12,530 bases of DNA from an uncultured Porphyromonadaceae bacterium (lineage in GTDB: Bacteria; Bacteroidota; Bacteroidia; Bacteroidales; Muribaculaceae), in NCBI GenBank assembly GCA_905193485.1, contig CAJJOX010000043.1, positions 1 through 12,530 on the forward strand, in the 5' to 3' direction. Under the pieces are notes generated by a model, which was not told where the DNA came from, did not search any database, and worked only from the letters and a program-made list of their open reading frames with translations. A program made the translations under genes and the position numbers. The first letter of the stretch is position 1. Every line of letters begins with the position of its first letter. This document shows, piece after piece, positions 1 through 7,608 of the stretch.

Positions 1-1
1 C

Positions 2-499
2 ACGGGAAGACGACAGATCGAAGAGATCGGAAGCGCTTACGGCATAGGCCGCGACATGCACATCGGCGACACGATTATAGGCATAAAAGGACGTGTGGGC
101 TTCGAGGCCGCTGCTCCTGTTCTCATAATCAACGCCCACAAGATGCTTGAGAAACATGTGCTCACCAAATGGCAGCTCTACTGGAAAGACCAGATAGGAA
201 CCTGGTATGGCATGTTTCTGCATGAAGCACAATACCTTGATCCGGTGATGCGCGACATGGAAGCGTTTCTTGAATCAACTCAACAGCATGTGAGCGGAAC
301 GGTCGAAATCACTCTCCGCCCACTCGGATTTACACTTGTAGGCGTCGATTCACCTTTCGATCTGATGAAAACCGACTTCGGCGAATATGGCGAAGTCAAC
401 AAGGCTTGGTCGGCCGATGACGTGAAAGGCTTCACCACCATTATGGCCAACCCGATGAAAATCTACTACAACGTCACCAACCGGGCTCTCAAGCAATGA
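2..499 (+). CDS. argG: Argininosuccinate synthase, C-terminal part (5' truncated by window edge)
   Basis: Argininosuccinate synthase joins citrulline and aspartate, using ATP, to give argininosuccinate in the cytosol, the penultimate step of arginine synthesis. The reading frame is already open at base 2 and supplies 165 residues, about the last 40% of a roughly 400-residue protein. The segment DTIIGIKGRVGFEAAAP and the following tetramerisation region (HKMLEKHVLTKWQLYWKD, then GTWYGMFLHEAQYLDPVMRD) are recognisable as ArgG. The ATG at 56 lies inside the conserved domain and is not the start. The stop overlaps the argC start as ATGA (496-499), so the two genes are probably translationally coupled. 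The nucleotide-binding N-terminal domain and the operon promoter lie to the left of the window. Nothing looks broken in the visible part. Confidence 0.95.
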   Translation, partial: TGRRQIEEIGSAYGIGRDMHIGDTIIGIKGRVGFEAAAPVLIINAHKMLEKHVLTKWQLYWKDQIGTWYGMFLHEAQYLDPVMRDMEAFLESTQQHVSGTVEITLRPLGFTLVGVDSPFDLMKTDFGEYGEVNKAWSADDVKGFTTIMANPMKIYYNVTNRALKQ

Positions 500-1464
500 A
501 AAAAATCAAAATAGGAATAATCGGTGGCGCGGGTTACACAGCTGGCGAGCTTATCCGTCTGCTGATCAACCACCCGCATGCTGAAATCGTATTTGTCAAT
601 TCGGAAAGCAATGCCGGCAATCCGCTGACATATGTTCATGAAGGTTTGCTTGGTGACACCGACTTGCGATTCTCCGGCACGGCTCCGCTTGATGACATCG
701 ACTGCCTTTTCCTTTGCTCCGGTCACGGTGCAAGCAGCGAATACTGGAAGTCACACCACCAGCCGGAACATCTTAAGGTGATAGATCTGTCGCAGGACTT
801 CCGCGACGAATCGGAAGGTTATGTCTACGGACTGCCTGAGTTCAACCGTGAACGCATCAAAACGACCCGCCTGCTTGCTAATCCGGGATGCTTCGCCACC
901 GCTATCCAACTCGCATTGCTTCCTTTGGCTAAAGCCGGGCAGCTCACCGACAGCATTCATGTCACCGGCATAACCGGATCGACAGGTGCAGGTGTCAAAC
1001 CCACTTATTCGACCCATTTCAGCTGGCGCGACAACAACATGTCAGTTTATAAGGCGTTCGAGCACCAGCATCTGCTTGAAATAAACCGTTCACTCCATAA
1101 ACTTCAGGGCGAAAAACTCGGCGAAATCAACTTTCTGCCGATGCGCGGCGATTTTCCGCGCGGCATATTTATCACTGCCTACACACGTTGCAATCTTTCC
1201 GCCGATGAAGCCCGAACGCTGTATTCGTCATATTATGACGACGCTCCTTTCGTGCATCTTTCCGACAAACCCCTCGATCTTAAGCAAGTGGTCAATACAA
1301 ACAAATGCTTGTTGTGGATTGAAAAGCATGATGACAAGCTGCTCATCCTAAGCGCTATAGACAACCTGCTCAAAGGAGCCTCAGGACAAGCGGTCGAAAA
1401 TATGAACCTGATGTTCGGACTCGACGAAAGCACAGCCTTACGGCTCAAGCCGTCAGCTTTCTGA
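496..1464 (+). CDS. argC: N-acetyl(succinyl)-gamma-glutamyl-phosphate reductase
   Basis: ArgC is the NADPH-dependent reductase that converts acylglutamyl phosphate to acylglutamate semialdehyde, the third step of arginine synthesis. The 322-residue product starts with the dinucleotide-binding loop GIIGGAGYTAGELIRLL (residues 7-23). The catalytic cysteine is Cys132 in LANPGCFATA, and the GITGSTGAGVKPT segment (158-170) and the RGDFPRGIF stretch (217-225) are typical of the family. A histidine-rich HQHLLEI stretch near residue 190 matches the region of the catalytic histidine. Length is normal for the Bacteroidota form. The ATG at 496 is inside the argG stop (ATGA), and 27 bases separate this gene from argD. 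By analogy with Bacteroides the acyl group may be succinyl; the ArgC sequence alone does not settle that. Confidence 0.96.
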   Translation: MKKIKIGIIGGAGYTAGELIRLLINHPHAEIVFVNSESNAGNPLTYVHEGLLGDTDLRFSGTAPLDDIDCLFLCSGHGASSEYWKSHHQPEHLKVIDLSQDFRDESEGYVYGLPEFNRERIKTTRLLANPGCFATAIQLALLPLAKAGQLTDSIHVTGITGSTGAGVKPTYSTHFSWRDNNMSVYKAFEHQHLLEINRSLHKLQGEKLGEINFLPMRGDFPRGIFITAYTRCNLSADEARTLYSSYYDDAPFVHLSDKPLDLKQVVNTNKCLLWIEKHDDKLLILSAIDNLLKGASGQAVENMNLMFGLDESTALRLKPSAF

Positions 1465-1491
1465 CAATTCAGACATAAACAACCAACAAAG

Positions 1492-2613
1492 ATGAAACTT
1501 TTTGACGTATATTCATTATATGAGATCGAGCCTGTCAGAGGATGCGGAAGCTACGTCTACACGGCCGATGGCACCGAATATCTTGATCTCTACGGCGGCC
1601 ATGCGGTCATTTCGATCGGTCATGCACATCCATGCTATGTAGATGCCATCTCACGACAAGTGAGCCGACTTGGATTCTATTCCAACTCAGTGGAAAACTC
1701 GCTACAGTCCATCCTTGCCGAAAAACTCGGCCGAATGTCAGGATATGACGATTATTCGCTTTTCTTATGCAACAGTGGCGCCGAAGCCAATGAAAACGCC
1801 ATGAAACTTGCCTCGTTCCACTCCGGCCGTTCCAAAATTCTGGCATTTGACAAGGCATTTCACGGACGGACCTCGGGCGCCGTCGCTGCTACCGACAATC
1901 CTTCGATCGTTTCTCCATTCAACCGTACCGACCATATCGAATTCGCCCCGCTCAACACGCCTGATGTCGTGGAACAGAAACTCCGATCCGGCGAATTTGC
2001 GGCCGTGATCATCGAAGGCATCCAGGGTGTCGCCGGCATACGCATGGTCGACGACGCCTTCTTGCGCCGGCTTTATGAACTGACACGCGAAACCGGCACT
2101 GTGCTCATCGTTGACGAAATACAGTCGGGCTATGGTCGCTCGGGACGTTTCTTTGCCCATCAATATTCCGGCATCCGTCCCGATATCATCACTTGCGCCA
2201 AAGGTATCGCCAACGGATTCCCGATGGGCGCCGTGCTTATTTCTCCCGACTTCGAACCTCGAAAGGGAATGCTCGGCACCACATTCGGAGGCAACCATCT
2301 GGCATGCGCCGCTGCCATTGCCGTACTTGATGTCATCCGACATGAAAACCTTATCGACAATGCACATATTGTCGGAGAATACCTTATCGAAGAGCTTAAG
2401 CGAATGCCCGGTCTTGCCGACGTGCGCGGCCGCGGTCTAATGATTGGATTCGATATCGACGGACAAGCTTCAGAACTTCGCCGCAGACTATTGTTTGAAA
2501 AACACATATTCACCGGTGGCGCAGGCACGCATACCGTGCGTCTGCTCCCCTCTCTTGGCTTAAGCATTGAGCAAGCCGGGCTATTCATTAAAGCATTGAA
2601 AGAAACGATATGA
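1492..2613 (+). CDS. argD: Acetylornithine (succinylornithine) aminotransferase, PLP-dependent
   Basis: ArgD transfers an amino group from glutamate to acylglutamate semialdehyde, giving acylornithine. It is a class III fold-type-I PLP enzyme of 373 residues, a normal length. Visible landmarks are LDLYGGHAVISIGHAHP (31-47), the cofactor-phosphate loop NSGAEANE (94-101), FHGRTSGA (123-130), the DEIQSGYGR segment with the pyridine-binding aspartate (208-216), the Schiff-base lysine Lys237 in TCAKGIANGFPMGAV, and TTFGGNHLAC further on. The start at 1492 follows an A-rich leader (ACCAACAAAG) with no clear Shine-Dalgarno. Its stop overlaps the argF' start as ATGA (2610-2613). Its place between argC and argF' supports the arginine role over the related ornithine or GABA aminotransferases. 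Confidence 0.95.
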   Translation: MKLFDVYSLYEIEPVRGCGSYVYTADGTEYLDLYGGHAVISIGHAHPCYVDAISRQVSRLGFYSNSVENSLQSILAEKLGRMSGYDDYSLFLCNSGAEANENAMKLASFHSGRSKILAFDKAFHGRTSGAVAATDNPSIVSPFNRTDHIEFAPLNTPDVVEQKLRSGEFAAVIIEGIQGVAGIRMVDDAFLRRLYELTRETGTVLIVDEIQSGYGRSGRFFAHQYSGIRPDIITCAKGIANGFPMGAVLISPDFEPRKGMLGTTFGGNHLACAAAIAVLDVIRHENLIDNAHIVGEYLIEELKRMPGLADVRGRGLMIGFDIDGQASELRRRLLFEKHIFTGGAGTHTVRLLPSLGLSIEQAGLFIKALKETI

Positions 2614-3563
2614 AGAAATTCACTACCGTACATGACATAGGATCATGGCGTGACGCAGTTAAAGAAGCGCTTGAAGTGAAATCAGACCGCTTCGCATGGC
2701 AGCATCTCGGACGCAACCGCACGCTGCTCATGATTTTTTTCAACTCATCGCTGCGCACTCGTCTGAGCACCCAGAAAGCGGCAATGAACCTCGGAATGAA
2801 CGTGATTGTGCTTGACGTCAATCAGGGAGCTTGGAAACTTGAAACTGAACGCGGCGTGATCATGGATGGCGACAAAGCGGAGCATCTGCTTGAGGCCATC
2901 CCGGTGATGGGCTGCTATTGCGATATTATCGGAGTGAGATCTTTTGCCGGCCTGACAGACCGCGACGCCGACTATCAGGAACGTGTAATCGATCAGTTTA
3001 TCCGCTATTCCGGTCGACCCGTATTCAGCATGGAAGCTGCCATACGCCATCCTCTTCAAAGTTTTGCCGACTTGATCACAATTGAGGAATTCAAAACCAA
3101 AGAACGCCCAAAAGTGGTGCTTACATGGGCACCTCACCCCAAAGCATTGCCTCAGGCTGTGGCCAACTCGTTCTGCGAATGGATGAATCAGACCGACTAC
3201 GACTTCGTCGTGACGCATCCACACGGATATGAACTTGCGCCATCGTTCATAGGCGACGCACGCGTGGAATACGATCAGCGCAAAGCCTTTGAGAACGCCG
3301 ACTTCATTTATGCCAAGAACTGGTCGGCATACGTCGGCGACAACTATGGCAAGGTATTGTCGACCGACCGCTCGTGGACAGTCGACACGGAAAAGATGTC
3401 GCTTACCGACAATGCCAGGTTCATGCACTGCCTGCCGGTTCGCCGCGGCATGATAGTCACCGACGAAGTGATCGAATCTCCTCGAAGCATTGTGATCCCG
3501 GAAGCCGCAAACCGCGAAATATCCGCACAGACAGTGCTTAAACGTATGCTCGAATCTTTATGA
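2610..3563 (+). CDS. argF': N-succinylornithine / N-acetylornithine carbamoyltransferase
   Basis: This enzyme carbamoylates an N-acylated ornithine, so citrulline is made as its acyl derivative and de-acylated later. It replaces classical ornithine carbamoyltransferase in Bacteroidota and xanthomonads. Of 317 residues, the carbamoyl-phosphate loop is FFNSSLRTRLST (43-54), with SLRTR in place of the usual STRTR. HPLQSFADL (147-155) and HCLPVRR (273-279) are the other family signatures. The sequence closely follows the Bacteroides fragilis succinylornithine enzyme as I recall it (for example GVIMDGDK then EHLLEAIPVM at 82-100). At the position that decides acyl specificity (Pro90 in B. fragilis, Glu92 in the Xanthomonas acetyl enzyme) this protein has Ala90. 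A non-acidic residue there argues for succinylornithine, but alanine is not the usual residue. Start and stop both overlap or abut the neighbouring arg genes. Confidence 0.93.
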   Translation: MKKFTTVHDIGSWRDAVKEALEVKSDRFAWQHLGRNRTLLMIFFNSSLRTRLSTQKAAMNLGMNVIVLDVNQGAWKLETERGVIMDGDKAEHLLEAIPVMGCYCDIIGVRSFAGLTDRDADYQERVIDQFIRYSGRPVFSMEAAIRHPLQSFADLITIEEFKTKERPKVVLTWAPHPKALPQAVANSFCEWMNQTDYDFVVTHPHGYELAPSFIGDARVEYDQRKAFENADFIYAKNWSAYVGDNYGKVLSTDRSWTVDTEKMSLTDNARFMHCLPVRRGMIVTDEVIESPRSIVIPEAANREISAQTVLKRMLESL

Positions 3564-3573
3564 ACAAACATTT

Positions 3574-4353
3574 ATGGCAACCAGAATAAGAGTCGTTAAG
3601 ATTGGCGGAAATGTCATTGACAATCCCGAGGCGCTCGCAACATTTGTCAACGACTTCAAGCACCTTGCCGGCCCCAAGATACTTGTTCACGGAGGAGGCA
3701 AGGAGGCCACACGCCTTAGTTCGGCACTCGGCATCGAAACCATGATGATAGACGGACGCCGAGTCACCGATGCAGCGACACTCGACGTGGTGACGATGGT
3801 ATATGCCGGACTTATCAACAAGCGCATCGTTTCGAAATTGCAAGCCATTGGTGTTGACGCAATAGGGCTGAGCGGTGCGGATGCCGGACTGGTGACCGCG
3901 ACAAGACGCAATCCGATTCCGGTCGATTATGGTTTTGTAGGCGATATAGATCCCTTGGACGTCAACGAAACTGTGCTGACAATGCTGTTGAAACAAAACA
4001 TGACGCCGGTGGTCTGTGCCATAATGCATGACGGAAACGGTTCGTTGCTCAACTGCAATGCCGATTCCGTAGCTTCTGCCATAGCGGTGGCCGCATCACG
4101 AGTTGCACCTGTCGATCTCATCTATTGTTTCGAGAAACCGGGTGTGCTCACCGATGCCGACGACGAATCTTCGCTCATACAAACGATTGACACCGAAAGC
4201 TATGCCGATCTCCTCAACCGCGGCGCGGTCAGCAAAGGCATGATCCCGAAAATTGACAACTCAATGAAAGCGCTCCGTGCAGGAGTGTCAGGTGTGTATA
4301 TCAAAAGTGCCGCCAACCTGCTTAATGCAACGGGCACATCGCTTTTATTATGA
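3574..4353 (+). CDS. argB: Acetylglutamate (succinylglutamate) kinase
   Basis: ArgB phosphorylates the gamma-carboxyl of acylglutamate and is the usual commitment step of the pathway. The 259-residue amino-acid-kinase fold shows VVKIGGNVID with Lys9 and the glycine pair (7-16), the substrate loop VHGGGKEATRL (38-48), GLSGADAGLVTATR (98-111), SLLNCNADSVASAIA (157-171) and KGMIPKIDNSMKAL (221-234) with the conserved lysine that contacts ATP. Ten bases separate it from the argF' stop, the only short non-overlapping junction in this half of the operon. A nine-codon reading frame (3560-3589) bridges that gap. No N-terminal helix typical of arginine-inhibited hexameric kinases is present, so feedback inhibition by arginine is not indicated. 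Substrate may be N-succinylglutamate, as proposed for Bacteroides. Confidence 0.94.
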   Translation: MATRIRVVKIGGNVIDNPEALATFVNDFKHLAGPKILVHGGGKEATRLSSALGIETMMIDGRRVTDAATLDVVTMVYAGLINKRIVSKLQAIGVDAIGLSGADAGLVTATRRNPIPVDYGFVGDIDPLDVNETVLTMLLKQNMTPVVCAIMHDGNGSLLNCNADSVASAIAVAASRVAPVDLIYCFEKPGVLTDADDESSLIQTIDTESYADLLNRGAVSKGMIPKIDNSMKALRAGVSGVYIKSAANLLNATGTSLLL

Positions 4354-5423
4354 CGAAAACACCCCTGCAGCTTCTACGGCAACTTATCGCCACACCATCT
4401 ATTTCGCGCGAAGAAAAAGCAGCGGCCGACATTGTCGAGAATTATCTGGTCGATGCCGGTATAGCCACCCGTCGCTTCCGAAACAACGTGTGGGCCATAA
4501 ACAGGCTTTTCTCACCAGACCTCCCTACTCTGCTCCTTAACTCACACATCGACACTGTGCGCCCGGCATTGTCATGGACTCGCGATCCGCATTCTCCTGA
4601 CATAATCGACGGACGCCTCTACGGTCTGGGCAGCAACGATGCCGGCGCATCCGTGGTGTCACTCATCAGTCTTTTTTGCTCAAATTACGAACGGAAGCTC
4701 CCCTACAATCTCCTGTTGGCTGTCACTGCTGAAGAGGAAGTGATGGGAGAGAACGGCATGCGTGCGTTCCTTCCATTCATCAAGGAACAAGGAATCAGCA
4801 TCGACATGGCAATAGTCGGAGAGCCGACTGACATGAACCCGGCCATCGGAGAACGCGGTCTGCTGGTGCTTGATGCCGTGACACATGGAATCAGTGGTCA
4901 TGCGGCACGCGACGAAGGTGTCAACGCTCTTTATAAAGCCATAGGCGACATCAACCGTTTGCGCAATTTCAGATTCCCGATAGAGAGCTCAACTCTTGGC
5001 CCGGTGAAAATATCAGTCACGCAGATAGAAGCCGGCACCCAGCACAATGTAGTCCCAGACATCTGCCGATGGGTGGTCGATGTGCGCACGACAGACGTTT
5101 ATGACAACGAGCAGACTGCTGAAATGCTCAATGCTGCTGTCGAATCGCAACTCACCCCCCGCTCCACACGCGTTTGGGCCTCGCTCATCGACGACAGTCA
5201 TCCCCTTCGCCAAGCTGCGGAGAAGGCGTCGGGCGCGCCATATGTTTCGCCGACCACTTCAGATATGGCACTTATGCACGATATCCCATCGCTGAAGATT
5301 GGCCCGGGACATTCGTCCCGCAGTCACACTGCAGACGAATTTATTCTTATTGACGAGCTTGAATGCGCGCCTTCAATCTATCAGAAAATTTTAAACAATC
5401 TCTCAAAAACATTATGGCCATGA
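4350..5423 (+). CDS. argE: M20-family acetylornithine/acetylcitrulline (succinylcitrulline) deacylase
   Basis: This is a two-zinc amidohydrolase of the M20/ArgE/DapE family with 357 residues. In a pathway with ArgF' its substrate should be acylcitrulline, releasing citrulline for ArgG. Likely metal ligands and catalytic residues are visible: His66 and Asp68 in NSHIDTV, Asp97 in GLGSNDAGAS, Glu128 and Glu129 in TAEEEV, Glu158 in VGEPTD, and His326 in SRSHTADEF. The dimerisation lid lies between about residues 170 and 285 and includes GISGHAARDEG (180-190). The ATG at 4350 overlaps the argB stop (ATGA). The 3' end overlaps argH by 10 bases. Sequence alone cannot separate a deacetylase from a desuccinylase, and the function is assigned from family plus operon position. 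Confidence 0.9.
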   Translation: MTKTPLQLLRQLIATPSISREEKAAADIVENYLVDAGIATRRFRNNVWAINRLFSPDLPTLLLNSHIDTVRPALSWTRDPHSPDIIDGRLYGLGSNDAGASVVSLISLFCSNYERKLPYNLLLAVTAEEEVMGENGMRAFLPFIKEQGISIDMAIVGEPTDMNPAIGERGLLVLDAVTHGISGHAARDEGVNALYKAIGDINRLRNFRFPIESSTLGPVKISVTQIEAGTQHNVVPDICRWVVDVRTTDVYDNEQTAEMLNAAVESQLTPRSTRVWASLIDDSHPLRQAAEKASGAPYVSPTTSDMALMHDIPSLKIGPGHSSRSHTADEFILIDELECAPSIYQKILNNLSKTLWP

Positions 5424-6715
5424 AATTATGGAGCAAGGGCTTCGAGCCTGACAAGATGATAGAAGAGTTCACCGTCGGACAAGATCGTGAACTTGACATG
5501 AGACTGGCACGGTATGACGTGCAGGGGTCGCTTGCCCACATCAAGATGCTGCAAAGCATCGGGCTGCTTACCGCTGAAGAACTCACGCTCCTAAGCGAGG
5601 CACTGCACGATATAGCCGCGATGATCGATCGTGGAGAATTTGTCATTGAACCGGGAGTTGAAGACGTGCATTCGCAAGTTGAGTTTCTGCTCACGCAACG
5701 GCTTGGCGATATAGGCAAAAAAATTCACTCGGGTCGTTCGCGCAACGATCAGGTGCTTGTCGACCTTAAACTGTTCATGCGTGAGGAACTTCGCACCATA
5801 GCCCGATCTGTCGCACATCTGTTTGATAAACTGCAACAGCTCAGCGAACGGTATAAATCAGTGCTTATGCCGGGCTACACCCACCTGCAGGTGGCCATGC
5901 CATCATCGTTCGGACTCTGGTTCGGAGCATACGCCGAAGCTTTGGCCGATGACATGCAGATGCTTGTGGCCGCTTACAACATAGCCAATCAGAATCCACT
6001 TGGATCTGCAGCGGGATATGGTTCGTCATTTCCTCTCGACCGCGAAATGACTACCCGCGAACTTCATTTCGCCGACCTCCATTACAATGTGGTTGCTGCC
6101 CAGATGAGTCGCGGCAAAACTGAACGCTCCGCCGCCATGTCCATAGCGTCGATAGCTTCGACGCTCGGGCGCTTTGCCGCCGATGTGTGCATGTTCAACT
6201 GTCAGAATTTCGGATTCATCTCTTTTCCGAAAGAGTTCACCACGGGTTCGAGCATCATGCCACATAAAAAAAATCCCGACGTTTTTGAGATAATGCGTGG
6301 CAAATGCAACCGCCTGCAATCGGTGCCAAACGAAATCGCGCTTTTGACAACCAACCTTCCGCTTGGCTACAACCGCGACCTGCAATTGCTCAAAGACATC
6401 ACTTTCCCCGCCACAGATGACATGCGCCGATGCCTCGACATGTGCACGATGATGCTCGATCACATCATCGTTAACGAAAACATCGTAAACAATACGATCT
6501 ACGATTATATGTTCACTGTCGAGGATGTCAACAGGCTCACACTCGAAGGAATGCCGTTCCGCGATGCTTATAAAACCGTAGGAATGGCCGTAGAACGTGG
6601 CGAATATCGCCCGACACGGACCGTAAACCACACCCATGCAGGCAGCATCGGAAATCTCTGCACCGACCGTATAAAAGCTAAAATGCAACCGCTACTTGAC
6701 CGGATCCTCGGTTGA
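5414..6715 (+). CDS. argH: Argininosuccinate lyase
   Basis: ArgH splits argininosuccinate into arginine and fumarate, the last step of the pathway. The product is 433 residues from the ATG at 5414 (MAMKLWSKGF). The frame is open further up to an ATG at 5363, but that start adds 17 residues unlike the family, whereas Bacteroides ArgH begins with MAQKLW as I recall. The ATG at 5420 (ATGA overlap with argE) is a possible alternative. Superfamily signatures are HSGRSRNDQ (105-113), the PGYTHLQ loop (153-159), NPLGSAAGYG (194-203) and GSSIMPHKKNPD (278-289), which carries the catalytic serine on the flexible loop. The eight-A run at 6266-6273 encodes the HKKN of that signature and does not break the frame. 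A hairpin follows 28 bases after the stop. Confidence 0.95.
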   Translation: MAMKLWSKGFEPDKMIEEFTVGQDRELDMRLARYDVQGSLAHIKMLQSIGLLTAEELTLLSEALHDIAAMIDRGEFVIEPGVEDVHSQVEFLLTQRLGDIGKKIHSGRSRNDQVLVDLKLFMREELRTIARSVAHLFDKLQQLSERYKSVLMPGYTHLQVAMPSSFGLWFGAYAEALADDMQMLVAAYNIANQNPLGSAAGYGSSFPLDREMTTRELHFADLHYNVVAAQMSRGKTERSAAMSIASIASTLGRFAADVCMFNCQNFGFISFPKEFTTGSSIMPHKKNPDVFEIMRGKCNRLQSVPNEIALLTTNLPLGYNRDLQLLKDITFPATDDMRRCLDMCTMMLDHIIVNENIVNNTIYDYMFTVEDVNRLTLEGMPFRDAYKTVGMAVERGEYRPTRTVNHTHAGSIGNLCTDRIKAKMQPLLDRILG

Positions 6716-6743
6716 GCACTGACCCATACCTGACAACAAACGA

Positions 6744-6778
6744 CAGGGCGGCGTGAACTTGATGGTCACACCGCCCTG
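6744..6778. terminator. Hairpin between convergent argH and membrane gene, probable bidirectional terminator
   Basis: CAGGGCGG (6744-6751) pairs with CCGCCCTG (6771-6778). After one C/A mismatch, GTGA (6753-6756) pairs with TCAC (6766-6769) around a nine-base loop. It lies between the argH stop and the stop of the minus-strand membrane gene. The + side has no uridine tract. The minus side is followed by TCGTTTGTTGTC, which is moderately T-rich. So it may serve mainly the minus strand, or both. Confidence 0.7.
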
Positions 6779-6810
6779 ATTCGTGATGAATCTATATCGT
6801 ACCGTACTGA

Positions 6811-7449
6811 TTATTTCTTCTGGTTAAGGATCGACTGCTCGGGTGCGAGAATCGTGGTCCACATGAAATATGTAATAGCGAAATTGATGATTCCGAGAAG
6901 CGCTACGACCAGTTTGGGATTATCAAGGCTGAAGAAAAGGAAGCCCAGGATTGACACTACAATCAGGCGGAAGGCGCCGATCCATACTGGCCATGATTTC
7001 TTAATATCGGAAGAGGTCACGCGTTCATCGCCAAGAAGAACCGCCGGAGCCATAATAAACAGGACAAAACTAACGCACATAAGCACACTGTTCGTAATCA
7101 TGCGCTCTGGACGCATTATGGAAGAAATTCCCATATCCGCAGTAATAACTCCGAGAGCAAACAGAGCCTCAGCAAGAATAAAGAGTATTGCCGTACGTTT
7201 CAGACAAACGGAATTTGCAGAAGAATACAGCTGGAAAAATCCATAGATCGAAAGGCCTGACGACAACAGAATCATGATAATATAATAGGCCTTGGAGGTT
7301 ATTTCTGCTATTGGACCAAGAATGGTCAAAAGCAAATTAAACACAAGCGATCCGATAAGGATGAACTGAAGAGCCTGACCACATTTGCCGGCGAATGGGG
7401 CTACGAAATCAAACTGCTGACCGCGTGCCGTACTTGATTGGTTTTGCAT
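6811..7449 (-). CDS. Uncharacterised six-helix membrane protein
   Basis: I do not recognise a family for this 212-residue protein. It has six clear hydrophobic segments at about residues 26-48, 54-75, 84-103, 119-140, 153-174 and 178-201. The connecting loops after helices 2 and 4 carry basic residues (CLKR; DIKKS) and the C-terminus ends in KK. That predicts a six-helix inner-membrane protein with both ends in the cytosol. There is no signal peptide, no obvious catalytic motif and no conserved charged residue pair inside the helices. It has its own Bacteroidota-type promoter at 7482-7513 and is followed by the hairpin at 6744-6778, so it is probably a single-gene transcript. The neighbours give no clue to function: the arginine operon is convergent and the DXS-like gene has its own terminator-like hairpin. 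Confidence 0.85.
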   Translation of the reverse strand: MQNQSSTARGQQFDFVAPFAGKCGQALQFILIGSLVFNLLLTILGPIAEITSKAYYIIMILLSSGLSIYGFFQLYSSANSVCLKRTAILFILAEALFALGVITADMGISSIMRPERMITNSVLMCVSFVLFIMAPAVLLGDERVTSSDIKKSWPVWIGAFRLIVVSILGFLFFSLDNPKLVVALLGIINFAITYFMWTTILAPEQSILNQKK

Positions 7450-7481
7450 AATTAAAATGGATTAATTGGTATTAAACAATG

Positions 7482-7513
7482 CAAATATAAACCAACCGCG
7501 CATCAAAACCAAA
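7482..7513 (-). promoter_or_regulatory. Bacteroidota-type promoter for the membrane protein gene
   Basis: On the minus strand a perfect -7 element TATATTTG (TAnnTTTG, bases 7489 to 7482) is preceded by TTTG (bases 7513 to 7510) with a 20-base spacer. The predicted transcript would begin near 7475 and leave a leader of about 25 bases before the ATG at 7449. The -33 box lies inside the stem of the 7496-7547 hairpin. Confidence 0.65.
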
Positions 7514-7547
7514 CTTTTCAACCTCAAAGTTTGGTTTTGATACGCGG
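7496..7547 (-). terminator. Long hairpin, probable terminator of the DXS-like gene
   Basis: The arms CCGCG + ATCAAAACCAAACTTT (7496-7500 and 7502-7517) and AAAGTTTGGTTTTGAT + CGCGG (7526-7541 and 7543-7547) are perfect complements except for one C/A mismatch. This gives a 21-pair stem with an eight-base loop. It lies 61 bases after the DXS-like stop. On the minus strand it is followed by TTGGTTTATATTT, a T-rich tail. It could also be a dispersed palindromic repeat; only a genome-wide search would tell. Confidence 0.65.
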
Positions 7548-7608
7548 TGAAGAGTCAAAGGGATAGTATACTGAATAATTCCAAGTACCCCGATAGCCTG
7601 TGACAGAT

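Noticed and set aside
1765..2367. A 200-codon open frame on the minus strand inside argD
   Set aside because: It is antisense to an intact, conserved gene, has no promoter or family motif, and similar minus-strand frames occur across all the arg genes as a codon-bias effect.
2745..3428. A 227-codon open frame on the minus strand inside argF'
   Set aside because: It is antisense to a clearly conserved enzyme, and its translation shows no recognisable domain.
5363..5413. A 17-residue N-terminal extension of ArgH from the ATG at 5363
   Set aside because: It lies wholly within argE and does not resemble the ArgH N-terminus, while MAMKLW at 5414 does.
6266..6273. Eight-A run in argH as a possible frameshift or slippage site
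   Set aside because: The frame continues correctly through HKKNPD and on to the normal end. The run is explained by the conserved codons.
6026..6688. A 220-codon open frame on the minus strand inside argH
   Set aside because: It is a shadow of argH. The argH frame holds all the family signatures in order.
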